Assembly: GCF_000223905.1 (NCBI RefSeq)
Contig: NC_015948.1
Location: 806,001-870,000 of the forward strand
DNA from: Haloarcula hispanica ATCC 33960
GTDB lineage: Archaea > Halobacteriota > Halobacteria > Halobacteriales > Haloarculaceae
DNA: 64,000 nucleotides
Reading direction: 5' to 3'
The notes beneath the pieces were generated by a model. The model was not told the origin of the DNA, searched no databases, and worked only from the letters and a program-made list of their open reading frames with translations. This document shows, piece after piece, positions 1-7,565 of the stretch. Both the position numbers and the translations under genes were made by a program. The first letter of the stretch is position 1; every line of letters begins with the position of its first letter.

Positions 1-194
1 TTCGGCGCGAGGACGGCCACGCGACTTCCCTTCGAGACGCCCCGGTCCGACAGCGCGTGTGCCAGTCGATTGACCCGCTTGTTTACCTCCGCGTACGTGT
101 ACTCGGTACCGTCATGGGCGACAATACCGGTTACGTCGTCGTAGATGTCCGCTGCACGGTCGATGAAGTCGGTGGTGAGCATCTCGCGTTTCAT
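1..194 (-). CDS. AMP-dependent acyl-CoA synthetase/ligase, N-terminal part (cut by window edge)
   Basis: The first 64 codons of a gene that runs off the left edge. The protein opens MKREMLTTDF and continues with the typical start of AMP-forming acyl-CoA ligases: a D-G-T-E-Y-T-Y-A-E-V-N stretch, then R-L-A-H-A-L, then G-S-R-V-A-V-L. The ATP-binding P-loop and the rest of the ANL fold lie outside the window, so the substrate (fatty, aromatic or short acid) cannot be told. The ATG is at 192-194, with an AT-rich promoter about 40 bases upstream on the minus strand. Confidence 0.75.
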   Translation of the reverse strand, partial: MKREMLTTDFIDRAADIYDDVTGIVAHDGTEYTYAEVNKRVNRLAHALSDRGVSKGSRVAVLAP

Positions 195-227
195 GATAAC
201 ACGCCTCACTTGTCGTATTCAATCCCA

Positions 228-242
228 ATTATTATTATATTT
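228..242 (-). promoter_or_regulatory. TATA-like promoter of the acyl-CoA ligase
   Basis: An AT-only run (AATATAATAATAATT on the minus strand) in an otherwise GC-rich region, placed about 35-45 bases upstream of the ligase ATG. This implies a short leader of about 10-20 nt. Confidence 0.5.
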
Positions 243-317
243 TCTTCGTGAACGGTTGACAGCCGCCCGAATCGATACCTTCGTGTGAACTAATATGCCT
301 CTCTGGAGAACAACGGC

Positions 318-482
318 CTACGGCCACTCGTCCTCGTGGCCGTCCATCGGCGCGGGGACGACGCCGTCCTTCTGCGCCCAGACGCGGGCGTGGTCCGGAC
401 ACACGTCCCGGTTCGCGTCCCAGGGGATGTGGAGTTCGACCGCGGCCTCGTTTTCGCAGCCGTCCTCCGCACACTGTGTCAT
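318..482 (-). CDS. 54-aa putative zinc-finger protein coupled to DUF456 gene
   Basis: A 54-residue acidic protein with four putative metal ligands: Cys4 and Cys9 at the N-terminus and Cys28 and His31 in VCPDHAR. It reads like a minimal C2CH zinc finger. Its ATG overlaps the TGA of the upstream DUF456 gene by four bases, so it is probably translationally coupled as the last gene of the tmcA operon. Function is unknown; a nucleic-acid or protein-binding role is only a guess. Confidence 0.7.
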   Translation of the reverse strand: MTQCAEDGCENEAAVELHIPWDANRDVCPDHARVWAQKDGVVPAPMDGHEDEWP

Positions 483-976
483 AGGAGCGCGACGGCAATC
501 ATAGTGACCAGTATCGACGCGGTCAGCAAGGCCTGGACGACGCCGGAGGCCAGCATTCCGACGGTGGTTACCAGCGCGGCCTTCGCGCTCCCTCTGGCGT
601 CCTCCTGCCGATAGAACTCGACGACGAACACCGTCCCGGCGACGCCCAGCAGGATGCCGAGCGGGCCGGTGACGAAAAAGAGAACGAGCGCTACGACGCC
701 GGCGAGGGCCGCCGTCCAGTTCGACGCCCCGCCAACGCGTGCAGCAACGGCTCCGCCCGCGATATCGACGGCCCACGTCAGCAGGCCAACCAGCGTCAAC
801 AGGGCCAGCAAGAGCGTCCCGGGGTCGGTCATGCCGCTGGCGACCCAGTAGAGATAGACGCCGGCGAGCGAGACGAGCGCGCCGGGGACTTGGGGCGTGA
901 GGCTGCCGATGACACCGCCGATCAGGAGCGCAAACGCGAGTACAAACAACAGCGCTTCGAGGCCAAGCAGGCTCAT
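479..976 (-). CDS. DUF456 family membrane protein
   Basis: A 165-residue protein made almost entirely of hydrophobic helices (about four to five), opening MSLLGLEALLFVLAFALL and containing the G-x-L-x-P-x-x-P-G-A segment typical of DUF456. Biochemical role unknown; it should be in the cytoplasmic membrane. The start ATG at 974-976 overlaps the tmcA stop by four bases, which makes a coupled tmcA, DUF456, zinc-finger transcription unit. A longer frame opens further upstream inside tmcA but is only overlap. Confidence 0.8.
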   Translation of the reverse strand: MSLLGLEALLFVLAFALLIGGVIGSLTPQVPGALVSLAGVYLYWVASGMTDPGTLLLALLTLVGLLTWAVDIAGGAVAARVGGASNWTAALAGVVALVLFFVTGPLGILLGVAGTVFVVEFYRQEDARGSAKAALVTTVGMLASGVVQALLTASILVTMIAVALL

Positions 977-3210
977 AGGTGTCTGTCGAGTTCCTCCTGT
1001 ACCCAAGGGTCGCCGTACAGACGCGTCAACCTTTCGACTATTCCGCCGAGGGTACGCATGCACTCACGCTCAGAGACGAACGCCAGTTCCTCGGTGACAG
1101 TTGACCATGGATGTGCCTGCAAGACCTTTCGGACAAGCAGGCGTTCCTCCCGCGGCGAGAGCGCGGTCGCGTCGGCTGGGTGCGACAGGTGTCGGCGGGT
1201 GAGGTCACGGAACGGCTTCGGGTTCGTGTCGAGAACCGACGCGCCGCCGGGGACGCCGGCGACCAGCCGCCATTCCCACTCCGAGAGCGATACCGGCCGC
1301 TCGCCGTCGGTCGCTCGAAGCACGGCCCGAACCACGTCGGGGTCACAGTCGTCGAGTGGGTCCGACAGCACCGCCGCGATTCGGTCCTGAAACCACTCCC
1401 TGTGGCGCGCCGCGAGCGCCGCCCCGTCGTCGGAACAGGGGTCGAGCATCACGACGGAGTACTCGCCGCTGGTCGCGTTCCGTGAGGTTGCGAGGTGGAC
1501 GGTGTTGTAGCCGTTATCCGCCCAGAAGCGGACGAGTTCCGGCGTTGCACCGTAGCTGACCCCAACCCAGTCCACATGGTCGGCGAACTCCGTCTTGATT
1601 TCTGAGAGGAGTTCGGAGCCGAGCCCGCGGGACCGGACCGCGGCGTGGGTCGCGATGCGGAGGACTCGCTGGCCGACCGGAACCCCGGCGGCTTCGTCCC
1701 GGAGTTGTGTCGATAGCACGTCTGGGAGCATATTCCCGCGAACGCGTCCACCTTCGTACATCGTGGCCCGGGTCGACGCCGAGAGCCCGCCTTCCTGTGC
1801 CAGCAACGCCACTGCAACGACGTGGCCTTCGTGGGTCAGCGCCCGGACGGTGAGGTTCGGTGCATCAAGCAGTCGGGCCAGGTCCGAGGGTTCCGTCCGG
1901 TAATGCGCCAGCACGAGCAGGCCAAACACCTCCCGGAGCAGGTGCGTGTCGGCGAGCAGGTCAGCCGCCGACAGCTGTCGGTACTCCACGGTCTCCGGCG
2001 TCGCATCTGCGATAAGCTGGTCGACCGGCGGGCGCGCGTCCAGCAACAGCGCCCGGAACGCCCACACCTCCACAGGGTCGGCGTCGCTGTATCGAATCGG
2101 CGTCGTCATCGACACGTCGGTGACGGCGAGGTCGCTTTCGGCAAGTCGGTCACGGAACCGGACGGAGAAGCCCCGGCCTGCCCCCTCGTAGCCGTGGACG
2201 GTCGTGGTAAAGGCGACCGCCGGGGCGTCGAGGTACTGTTCGAGTCGCCGGACCGGCAGGGCCGCGGCCTCGTCGACGATGACCACGTCGGGGTCGTCCG
2301 GAAGTGCCGCGGCTTCGTCCGGCGGTGCGTACCACACACAGCCCGCCCCTGCAACGTCGAGCCGCTGGGGGTCCGACGGCCGGTCGCGCGTGAAATCAAC
2401 GCCAAGCGTCTCCAGTAGATGTGCCGCCCGCGCGAACACCTCGCCGGCGCTACGGTACTGTGGCGCGGTCACCAGTACGTCCCGCCCCTCGACGGCGAGG
2501 TTTCCGGCGGCCAGTCCGGCGGCGCTGGATTTCCCCCGGCCGCGGTCGGCCTCGACCACGACTGCCTCGCCCTCGTTCCGCAGCGTCTCGAACGCCTGGA
2601 CTGCGTCCCGCTGGTCGTCGGTGAGACACTGGGCGTAGGTCTCGGAGCGGAACCACGAATCAGCGGGCGGTGTCGGTGCCGGAACCGGGCGGCTCGGTGG
2701 CGGGTCCGTCAGGCCGTCCTGCTCTATTGTGTCTGTGTTGGCGTCCACGATGGCGATGCCCCGGTGCGCTCGCAGCGTTTCGACGAACCGCTGGCGGAAG
2801 TGGCCGGTCACGTCCTCGACCCTGAACGGCGGGACCGCGAGGGAGCCATCGAACCCGTCCCGCTCCTCGGGCCATCGGTCCAGCGGCGGCGCGAGGAGAA
2901 CGTAGAGGCCGCCGCCGTCGACCGCGCCGACGGTCCGCCCGACCGCGTCCGGCCGCAGTTCCTCGTGCGCATCGACGACGACGGCCGTCCGGGTCCGCCC
3001 GAGGAGTTCCTCGGCGCGGGACTGCTCGTGGTGTTCACAGTCGAGGAACGGCTCCGGCCCGACGACGGTCGTCTCAGCGCTGGGGATATCCGCAGCGTCG
3101 AGGGCTGCCCTCGCTCGCTCCCGCGTCCGGTCGGGGTCGCCCGCCAGCACGAGCAGTCGCCGCTCGTTTGCGCGGCGGGCCTCGGCTCGGAGCGAGCGCG
3201 CGATGTCCAT
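973..3210 (-). CDS. tmcA: tRNA(Met) cytidine acetyltransferase TmcA
   Basis: A 745-residue enzyme that uses acetyl-CoA and ATP to form N4-acetylcytidine in tRNA and, in some archaea, in rRNA. Visible parts are an N-terminal Rossmann-like DUF1726 region (residues 1-165), an RNA-helicase-like ATPase module with Walker A EADRGRGKSS at about 220-229 and a V-V-I-V-D-E-A-A Walker B, and a GNAT domain with the R-S-R-G-L-G-S-E-L-L acetyl-CoA loop. A C-terminal tRNA-binding region follows. The length fits archaeal TmcA. It heads a three-gene coupled operon and is divergent from the nitronate monooxygenase gene. Confidence 0.93.
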   Translation of the reverse strand: MDIARSLRAEARRANERRLLVLAGDPDRTRERARAALDAADIPSAETTVVGPEPFLDCEHHEQSRAEELLGRTRTAVVVDAHEELRPDAVGRTVGAVDGGGLYVLLAPPLDRWPEERDGFDGSLAVPPFRVEDVTGHFRQRFVETLRAHRGIAIVDANTDTIEQDGLTDPPPSRPVPAPTPPADSWFRSETYAQCLTDDQRDAVQAFETLRNEGEAVVVEADRGRGKSSAAGLAAGNLAVEGRDVLVTAPQYRSAGEVFARAAHLLETLGVDFTRDRPSDPQRLDVAGAGCVWYAPPDEAAALPDDPDVVIVDEAAALPVRRLEQYLDAPAVAFTTTVHGYEGAGRGFSVRFRDRLAESDLAVTDVSMTTPIRYSDADPVEVWAFRALLLDARPPVDQLIADATPETVEYRQLSAADLLADTHLLREVFGLLVLAHYRTEPSDLARLLDAPNLTVRALTHEGHVVAVALLAQEGGLSASTRATMYEGGRVRGNMLPDVLSTQLRDEAAGVPVGQRVLRIATHAAVRSRGLGSELLSEIKTEFADHVDWVGVSYGATPELVRFWADNGYNTVHLATSRNATSGEYSVVMLDPCSDDGAALAARHREWFQDRIAAVLSDPLDDCDPDVVRAVLRATDGERPVSLSEWEWRLVAGVPGGASVLDTNPKPFRDLTRRHLSHPADATALSPREERLLVRKVLQAHPWSTVTEELAFVSERECMRTLGGIVERLTRLYGDPWVQEELDRHL

Positions 3211-3297
3211 ACCGGTGGTGGCGGACGCGCCAGTATGGACCTGACGGTCACGGCGCTATCGAGGTACGCTTTTACCGGATCGGACACAGTCGCCGGC

Positions 3298-4311
3298 ATG
3301 GCACCCCTCCAGACCCCGCTCTGCTCTGCGATAGGTATCGACCACCCAGTCGTACAGGCACCGGTCGGGAGCGTCTCCACACCGGCACTGGCTGCGGCAG
3401 TCGCGGACGCGGGCGGCCTCGGGATGCTGGCGATGTCGTGGCGCGACGCCGACGCGATCCGTGATGCGTACACGGCGGCCGCGAGCGCGACCGACGGCGT
3501 GGTCGGCGTCAACGTCGTCCTCGACGAGTCGACGGGCGTGCTCTCGCCGTCGGCATGTCTCGATGCGTGTCTGGACGCGGGCGCGTCGGTCGTCTCCTTC
3601 TCCTTTGGCGATGCCAGGCCGTACATCGACCGGGTCCACGAGGCTGGTGGGACGGTAATGGTCACGGTCGCGAGCGCGGCCGAGGCCAGGGCGGCCGTCG
3701 ACGCCGGAGCCGATGTCGTGGTCGCACAGGGTCGGGAAGCCGGCGGCCACGTTCAGAGCGACGTGACGACTTTCGCCCTGCTCCCGCGGGTGGCCGACGC
3801 GGTTTCCGTCCCGGTGGTCGCGGCCGGCGGTCTCGGCGACGGTCGCGGCCTCGCGGCGGCGCTGACACTTGGGGCTGACGGCGGCTGGTTCGGCACTCGG
3901 TTCGTGGCGACCACAGAATCGGGGGCACACGAGACCTACCGGGAACGCATCGTCGACGCGCCCGAGACGGCGACGCGGTTCACCGAACTGTTCGACCGGG
4001 GCTGGCCGGACCAGCCACACCGGGTACTCGAAACTGATGAGGTCAGGCAGCAGGCCGGTGCCGATTCAGGTGGGGAAAGCGACGGTAACGATTCCGAACA
4101 AGTCGCACAGATGCCCGACGGCGAGCCGATCAGTCGGCTTGCTGATATGCCCCCGCTTGCGGGCATGACCGGCGACGTCGAAGCCCTGCCCCACTACGCC
4201 GGTCAGAGCGCCGGCCTCGCACAGAACGTTCGGCCCGCCGGTGAGGTGGTTGCCCGTCTTGTCTCCGACGCGAGGGCTGCGCTGGCCGATGCGTCGGCGG
4301 CCGTAAAGTAG
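3298..4311 (+). CDS. Nitronate monooxygenase (2-nitropropane dioxygenase family)
   Basis: A 337-residue FMN-dependent TIM-barrel enzyme. It opens with a P-V-V-Q-A-P-V-G substrate/FMN loop and carries V-V-A-Q-G-R-E-A-G-G-H and V-P-V-V-A-A-G-G-L-G-D-G-R-G, the phosphate-binding and catalytic-His regions of the family. Known members oxidise alkyl nitronates; the in vivo substrate here is not evident. The ATG at 3298 was preferred over a much longer frame that runs antisense through tmcA. A TTTTAC box lies about 27 bases upstream, so the transcript is probably leaderless. Confidence 0.85.
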   Translation: MAPLQTPLCSAIGIDHPVVQAPVGSVSTPALAAAVADAGGLGMLAMSWRDADAIRDAYTAAASATDGVVGVNVVLDESTGVLSPSACLDACLDAGASVVSFSFGDARPYIDRVHEAGGTVMVTVASAAEARAAVDAGADVVVAQGREAGGHVQSDVTTFALLPRVADAVSVPVVAAGGLGDGRGLAAALTLGADGGWFGTRFVATTESGAHETYRERIVDAPETATRFTELFDRGWPDQPHRVLETDEVRQQAGADSGGESDGNDSEQVAQMPDGEPISRLADMPPLAGMTGDVEALPHYAGQSAGLAQNVRPAGEVVARLVSDARAALADASAAVK

Positions 4312-4370
4312 GCAGACCCACCGACAGCACCCGTGTGCCGGCCTGGCACGCGATTTCGGCTTCGAAAGCG

Positions 4371-4378
4371 CTTTTAGG
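4371..4378 (+). promoter_or_regulatory. TATA-like box for rpl7ae operon
   Basis: CTTTTAGG preceded by a purine-rich GAAAGCG, which resembles a BRE. A start about 25 bases downstream (around 4400) would give a leader of about 125 nt, unusually long for a haloarchaeal mRNA, and would include the whole folded element at 4411-4502. Confidence 0.5.
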
Positions 4379-4410
4379 GCCGGTGGCACAGAATGGGGTA
4401 CAGCCTGCGC

Positions 4411-4502
4411 CGAGTTGATGATGCTCCCAGCCTTTTCAGGATACACACCATCACGGTGTGACGGGCCCCGCGGCCCGGACACGGCGGGGGAGCCTGAGCT
4501 CG
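4411..4502 (+). promoter_or_regulatory. Structured leader of rpl7ae: candidate kink-turn / box C-D-like element
   Basis: Bases 4411-4415 pair with 4498-4502 (four Watson-Crick pairs and one G-U). Bases 4423-4428 (GCTCCC) pair perfectly with 4488-4493 (GGGAGC). Between these stems TGATGA (4416-4421, box C-like) faces CTGA (4494-4497, box D-like), the arrangement that forms tandem sheared G-A pairs bound by L7Ae. Two further hairpins lie inside: CACACC/GGTGTG at 4444-4460 and CGGGCC/GGCCCG at 4462-4477. The internal loop has about one extra base per strand compared with a textbook kink-turn, so the fold is inferred, not proven. The element ends seven bases before the Shine-Dalgarno sequence. 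Confidence 0.5.
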
Positions 4503-4508
4503 CGCGCA

Positions 4509-4516
4509 GGAGGTGA
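4509..4516 (+). promoter_or_regulatory. Strong Shine-Dalgarno of rpl7ae
   Basis: GGAGGTGA eight bases before the ATG at 4525. It decides the start: an in-frame ATA-ATG extension upstream would bury it. Such a strong site after a long leader contrasts with the mostly leaderless genes nearby and fits translational control. Confidence 0.75.
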
Positions 4517-4524
4517 ACATACAA

Positions 4525-4887
4525 ATGCCAGTATACGTAGATTTCGACGTTCCCGCGGACCTCGAAGACGACGCCCTCGAGGCGCTCGAGGTCGCCCGGG
4601 ACACAGGCGCTGTAAAGAAGGGTACAAACGAAACGACCAAGTCCATCGAGCGCGGCTCCGCCGAGCTCGTCTTCGTCGCCGAAGACGTCCAGCCCGAGGA
4701 GATCGTCATGCACATTCCGGAACTCGCCGACGAGAAGGGTGTCCCCTTCATCTTCGTCGAGCAGCAGGACGACCTCGGACACGCCGCCGGGCTCGAAGTC
4801 GGCTCGGCCGCCGCAGCCGTCACCGACGCCGGTGAGGCTGACGCCGATGTCGAGGACATCGCCGACAAGGTCGAGGAGCTTCGGTGA
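4525..4887 (+). CDS. rpl7ae: Ribosomal protein L7Ae
   Basis: A 120-residue protein, essentially the Haloarcula L7Ae. It is a large-subunit component that also binds kink-turns in box C/D and H/ACA guide RNAs and in RNase P RNA. The RNA-binding signature K-K-G-T-N-E-T-T-K and the [10 protein letters not shown] loop are both present. The C-terminus differs from the H. marismortui sequence I recall at a few acidic positions, which suggests a sister species. It is first gene of an operon with rps28e (11 bases downstream), rpl24e and ndk, and is preceded by a structured leader with box C/D-like motifs. Confidence 0.96.
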
Positions 4888-4898
4888 GGTGACCTCGG

Positions 4899-5126
4899 AT
4901 GAGCGCTGAGGAATCCGAAAGCAGCGGTTCCACGCCCGCCGAGGTTATCGAAGTCGTGGGCCGGACGGGGATGCACGGCGAGGCCATGCAGGTCAAGTGC
5001 CGCATCCGCGAAGGCGAGAACCAGGGGCGCATCATCACGCGCAACGTTCTCGGTCCGGTCCGCGAAGGTGACGTGCTCCAGCTCCGCGAGACGGCTCGCG
5101 AGGCCGACACCATCGGAGGGCAGTAA
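4899..5126 (+). CDS. rps28e: Ribosomal protein S28e
   Basis: A 75-residue small-subunit protein with an OB-like fold. The family core is clear: [16 protein letters not shown] and the C-terminal L-R-E-T-A-R-E-A. The first dozen residues are a Ser/Glu-rich extension usual in halophiles. It sits 11 bases after rpl7ae and two bases before rpl24e, so it is surely co-transcribed. A GAGGTGA sequence just before the ATG can serve as ribosome binding site. Confidence 0.95.
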   Translation: MSAEESESSGSTPAEVIEVVGRTGMHGEAMQVKCRIREGENQGRIITRNVLGPVREGDVLQLRETAREADTIGGQ

Positions 5127-5128
5127 CC

Positions 5129-5497
5129 ATGCCCCGGACACGCGAATGTGACTACTGCGGCACAGACATCGAACCCGGCACGGGCACGATGTTCGTCCAC
5201 AAGGACGGCGCGACCACGCACTTCTGTTCCTCGAAGTGCGAGAACAACGCCGATCTGGGCCGCGAGGCCCGCAACCTCGAATGGACCGACACTGCCCGCG
5301 GCGAAGCCGGTGCGGTCGAGACAGAGGTTGAAGACGAAGCTGAAGAGGCGGAAGCAGAGCCGGCAGCTGATGCCGAGGAAGCTGACGCAGACACCGACGA
5401 GGAAGCGGCTGCGGACGAAGCTGACGCCGACGACGCTGACGAGACCGACGCGGACGAAGACGTCGAGGACGAAGAAGCCGAGGAGGCTGAAGCGTAA
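5129..5497 (+). CDS. rpl24e: Ribosomal protein L24e with long acidic C-terminal tail
   Basis: A 122-residue protein. Residues 1-60 are the L24e zinc domain, with C-x2-C (Cys7, Cys10) and a second C-x3-C (FCSSKCEN) that bind one zinc. After about residue 61 comes a roughly 60-residue tail made almost only of Glu, Asp, Ala and Thr. From memory the H. marismortui protein ends at 66-67 residues, so the tail is an expansion, and its DNA is a run of GAC/GAA/GCT-type codons that looks slippage-prone. Its stop overlaps the ndk start by one base (TAATG), so the tail is in frame and not an artefact of a missed stop. Confidence 0.93.
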   Translation: MPRTRECDYCGTDIEPGTGTMFVHKDGATTHFCSSKCENNADLGREARNLEWTDTARGEAGAVETEVEDEAEEAEAEPAADAEEADADTDEEAAADEADADDADETDADEDVEDEEAEEAEA

Positions 5498-5961
5498 TGT
5501 CCGAGCACGAGCGCACGTTCGTGATGGTCAAGCCCGACGGCGTCCAGCGCGGCCTCATCGGGGACATCGTCTCCCGTTTTGAGGACCGCGGCCTGAAGAT
5601 GGTCGGCGGCAAGTTCATGCAGATCGACCAGGAGCTCGCTGAGGAGCACTACGGCGAGCACGAGGACAAGCCGTTCTTCGACGGGCTCGTCGACTTCATC
5701 ACCTCCGGTCCCGTGTTCGCGATGGTCTGGGAAGGTCAGGACGCGACCCGGCAGGTCCGCACCATGATGGGCGAGACTGACCCGGCCGAGTCGGCTCCCG
5801 GCACCATCCGCGGCGACTACGGCCTCGACCTCGGTCGGAACGTCATCCACGGCTCCGACCACGAGGACGAGGGCGCAAACGAGCGCGAAATCGAGCTGTT
5901 CTTCGACGAGGACGAACTCGTCGACTGGGACCAGATCGACGCGCCCTGGCTGTACGAGTAA
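5497..5961 (+). CDS. ndk: Nucleoside diphosphate kinase
   Basis: A 154-residue enzyme that moves the gamma phosphate from ATP to NDPs through a phosphohistidine. It has the N-terminal [13 protein letters not shown] and the catalytic V-I-H-G-S-D with His118. Length fits the family. It is last gene of the rpl7ae-rps28e-rpl24e-ndk unit, a conserved archaeal order, and is followed at once by an intrinsic-type terminator. Confidence 0.96.
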   Translation: MSEHERTFVMVKPDGVQRGLIGDIVSRFEDRGLKMVGGKFMQIDQELAEEHYGEHEDKPFFDGLVDFITSGPVFAMVWEGQDATRQVRTMMGETDPAESAPGTIRGDYGLDLGRNVIHGSDHEDEGANEREIELFFDEDELVDWDQIDAPWLYE

Positions 5962-5986
5962 CGACAGATCGGCTGTCGCGTTTTTT
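5962..5986 (+). terminator. Terminator of the rpl7ae-ndk operon
   Basis: A perfect six-base stem CGACAG/CTGTCG with a five-base loop, then CG and six T residues. It starts one base after the ndk stop codon. Confidence 0.7.
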
Positions 5987-6027
5987 CGAGCACAACCACC
6001 TTGAGGGCGGCGTCCGTACCGCTCAGT

Positions 6028-6285
6028 ATGAGCCTGACGCTCTACCAGCTCGACGGCTGTCCGTACTGCGAGAAGGTCGCCGACCGACTGGACGAACTCG
6101 ACATCGACTACGACAGCGTCTGGGTCGAGGCGCTGCACTCAGAACGTGACGAAGTGAAGCGGGTCTCCGGCCAGCGGGGCGTCCCGGTGCTGGTCGACGA
6201 CGACCGCGGGGTCACGATGGCCGAGTCCGAGCGCATCCTCGAATTTATCGAGACGACCTACGCGCCCGAAGCCCAGTCGGTGTAG
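6028..6285 (+). CDS. Glutaredoxin-like / GST N-terminal domain protein
   Basis: An 85-residue single thioredoxin-fold domain. It has the redox motif C-P-Y-C (residues 11-14), a cis-proline G-V-P-V-L-V-D and the family's E-S-x-x-I-L-E-F-I-E-x-T-Y end. Expected role: thiol-disulfide exchange in the cytosol, in haloarchaea probably with gamma-glutamylcysteine and not glutathione. The ATG at 6028 was chosen over an in-frame TTG-type start at 6001 because the fold begins with S-L-T-L-Y. Its last 28 bases overlap the 3' end of the convergent membrane-protein gene. Confidence 0.87.
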   Translation: MSLTLYQLDGCPYCEKVADRLDELDIDYDSVWVEALHSERDEVKRVSGQRGVPVLVDDDRGVTMAESERILEFIETTYAPEAQSV

Positions 6286-6971
6286 AGGTAGCGGGCGGCC
6301 GCGCCGAGGCTCGCAAATATCAGTGGGAGGAAGAACATCAGAATCAGGAGCCACAGCACCGCTGGCGCGGCCTGTCCCTCGCCCCCGCCGTCGAACATAA
6401 CTGTCCGGACGAATACGAAGCTCCCGATAAACCCAGTGACGACGTAGCCAAAGCCGATGCCGGTCCCGACGAGCGCCGCCTCTTCGAGCAGGCTGTCCGA
6501 CCGGGAATCGCCGCGGTAGCGTTCGAACAGTGCGCCGACGGTGAGCAGCGAGACGATTGGTATCAGGAAATAGACGATAGGGGGGATGCTCGCGTTCTCA
6601 ACACCGTACAGGACGTTCCGCGCGGCCGAGCCGTACACCTCGGCACCTGTCGCAGTCACCAGTGTCGGCACATGATGGGCGTTGTACAGCACGAACCCGT
6701 ACTGGATCAGCCGGTCCGACAGCTCCTGCAGGCCGACCTCCGGCGGGCCGACGAGAAACAGCAGCGTGACGAGCAGATACTCGACAGCCAGCGTCCCGGC
6801 GGCGACGCCGGCAGCCCGGAGCCACGGAAACGTTCGGAGGCTCTCAGCTAGCAGGTGACTCTCCGGCTGTGGCTGCTCGGCAGCGGCGGTCGGTGGCTCG
6901 TCCACCAGCGACTCGTCGACCGGCGCCCCGGCCCCCTCGTTGTCCGCCTCGTCGGTCCCGTGTTCAGTCAC
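6258..6971 (-). CDS. Conserved haloarchaeal membrane protein
   Basis: About 237 residues from a GTG at 6969-6971 (a TTG seven codons earlier is also possible). The first 50 residues are Glu/Asp/Pro-rich and soluble. About four to five membrane helices follow, including a segment rich in Leu/Val near residues 55-75, an I-P-P-I-V-Y-F-L-I-P-I-V-S helix and a final L-I-L-M-F-F-L-P-L-I-F helix ending in A-A-R-Y-L-Y. No transport or enzyme motif is visible. Function unknown. It converges on the glutaredoxin-like gene with a 28-base 3' overlap. Confidence 0.75.
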   Translation of the reverse strand: MTEHGTDEADNEGAGAPVDESLVDEPPTAAAEQPQPESHLLAESLRTFPWLRAAGVAAGTLAVEYLLVTLLFLVGPPEVGLQELSDRLIQYGFVLYNAHHVPTLVTATGAEVYGSAARNVLYGVENASIPPIVYFLIPIVSLLTVGALFERYRGDSRSDSLLEEAALVGTGIGFGYVVTGFIGSFVFVRTVMFDGGGEGQAAPAVLWLLILMFFLPLIFASLGAAARYLYTDWASGA

Positions 6972-7019
6972 GTCTAGCCGTATCAACTTCAATGACGGAA
7001 AAAAGGGTTCCGGTGGTCG

Positions 7020-7424
7020 CTACTCCGACTCGAAGTCGAGCGCCGCGCCGTTGATGCAGTATCGCTTCCCGCTCGGCTCCGGTCCGTCGTCGAATACGTG
7101 GCCTAGATGACCGCCACACTCGGCACAGACGACTTCCGTTCGCTCCATCCCGTGGCTGTTGTCCGCCTGTGTCTCGACGTTGCCTTCCTGATACACGTCC
7201 CAGAAGCTCGGCCAGCCAGTCTCCGATTCGAACTTCCTGTCGCTATCGAACAGTTCTGTCCCACAGCCGGCACAGGTGAACACGCCCTCGTCTTCTACGT
7301 CGATGAGGTCGCTGCTGAACCGCGGCTCTGTTCCGGACTCGCGGAGGATTCGGTACTCCTCGTCGGAGAGAATTTCGCGCCACTCTTCGTCGTTGTCCGG
7401 GAGTTCTCCTTCGGATTCACTCAT
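7020..7424 (-). CDS. msrB: Peptide methionine-(R)-S-oxide reductase MsrB
   Basis: A 134-residue enzyme that reduces the R isomer of methionine sulfoxide in proteins. It carries two zinc-binding pairs (C-A-G-C and C-A-E-C), the T-G-W-P-S-F substrate loop, G-G-H-L-G-H-V-F and the catalytic K-R-Y-C-I-N Cys. A start ATG at 7422-7424 gives the normal length. It lies 36 bases downstream of tRNA-Thr on the same strand. A TTTTTACC box between them gives msrB its own near-leaderless promoter, though a tRNA-mRNA transcript is also possible. Confidence 0.95.
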   Translation of the reverse strand: MSESEGELPDNDEEWREILSDEEYRILRESGTEPRFSSDLIDVEDEGVFTCAGCGTELFDSDRKFESETGWPSFWDVYQEGNVETQADNSHGMERTEVVCAECGGHLGHVFDDGPEPSGKRYCINGAALDFESE

Positions 7425-7460
7425 GCGCCACCGTATGCGCCCCAGCGGTAAAAACGTGAA

Positions 7461-7533
7461 GCCAGGGGTGGGATTTGAACCCACGAACTCTCGATTACAA
7501 GTCGAGTGCTTGGACCACCCAAGCTCCCCTGGC
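7461..7533 (-). tRNA. tRNA-Thr (anticodon TGT)
   Basis: A 73-nt cloverleaf read on the minus strand. The seven-base acceptor is GCCAGGG/CCCTGGC, the D arm GCTTGG/CCAAGC, the anticodon stem CTCGA/TCGAG around loop CTTGTAA (anticodon TGT, decoding ACA), and the T arm GTGGG/CCCAC with loop TTCAAAT. CCA is not encoded and there is no intron. It is followed 36 bases on by msrB. Confidence 0.95.
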
Positions 7534-7565
7534 GCGGTTGCATACCTGCGTTGTGTGGGGACCGT

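Noticed and set aside
2419-3297. Upstream part of the plus-strand frame that ends in nitronate monooxygenase
   Set aside because: It is antisense to tmcA; the enzyme begins at 3298 with its own leaderless promoter.
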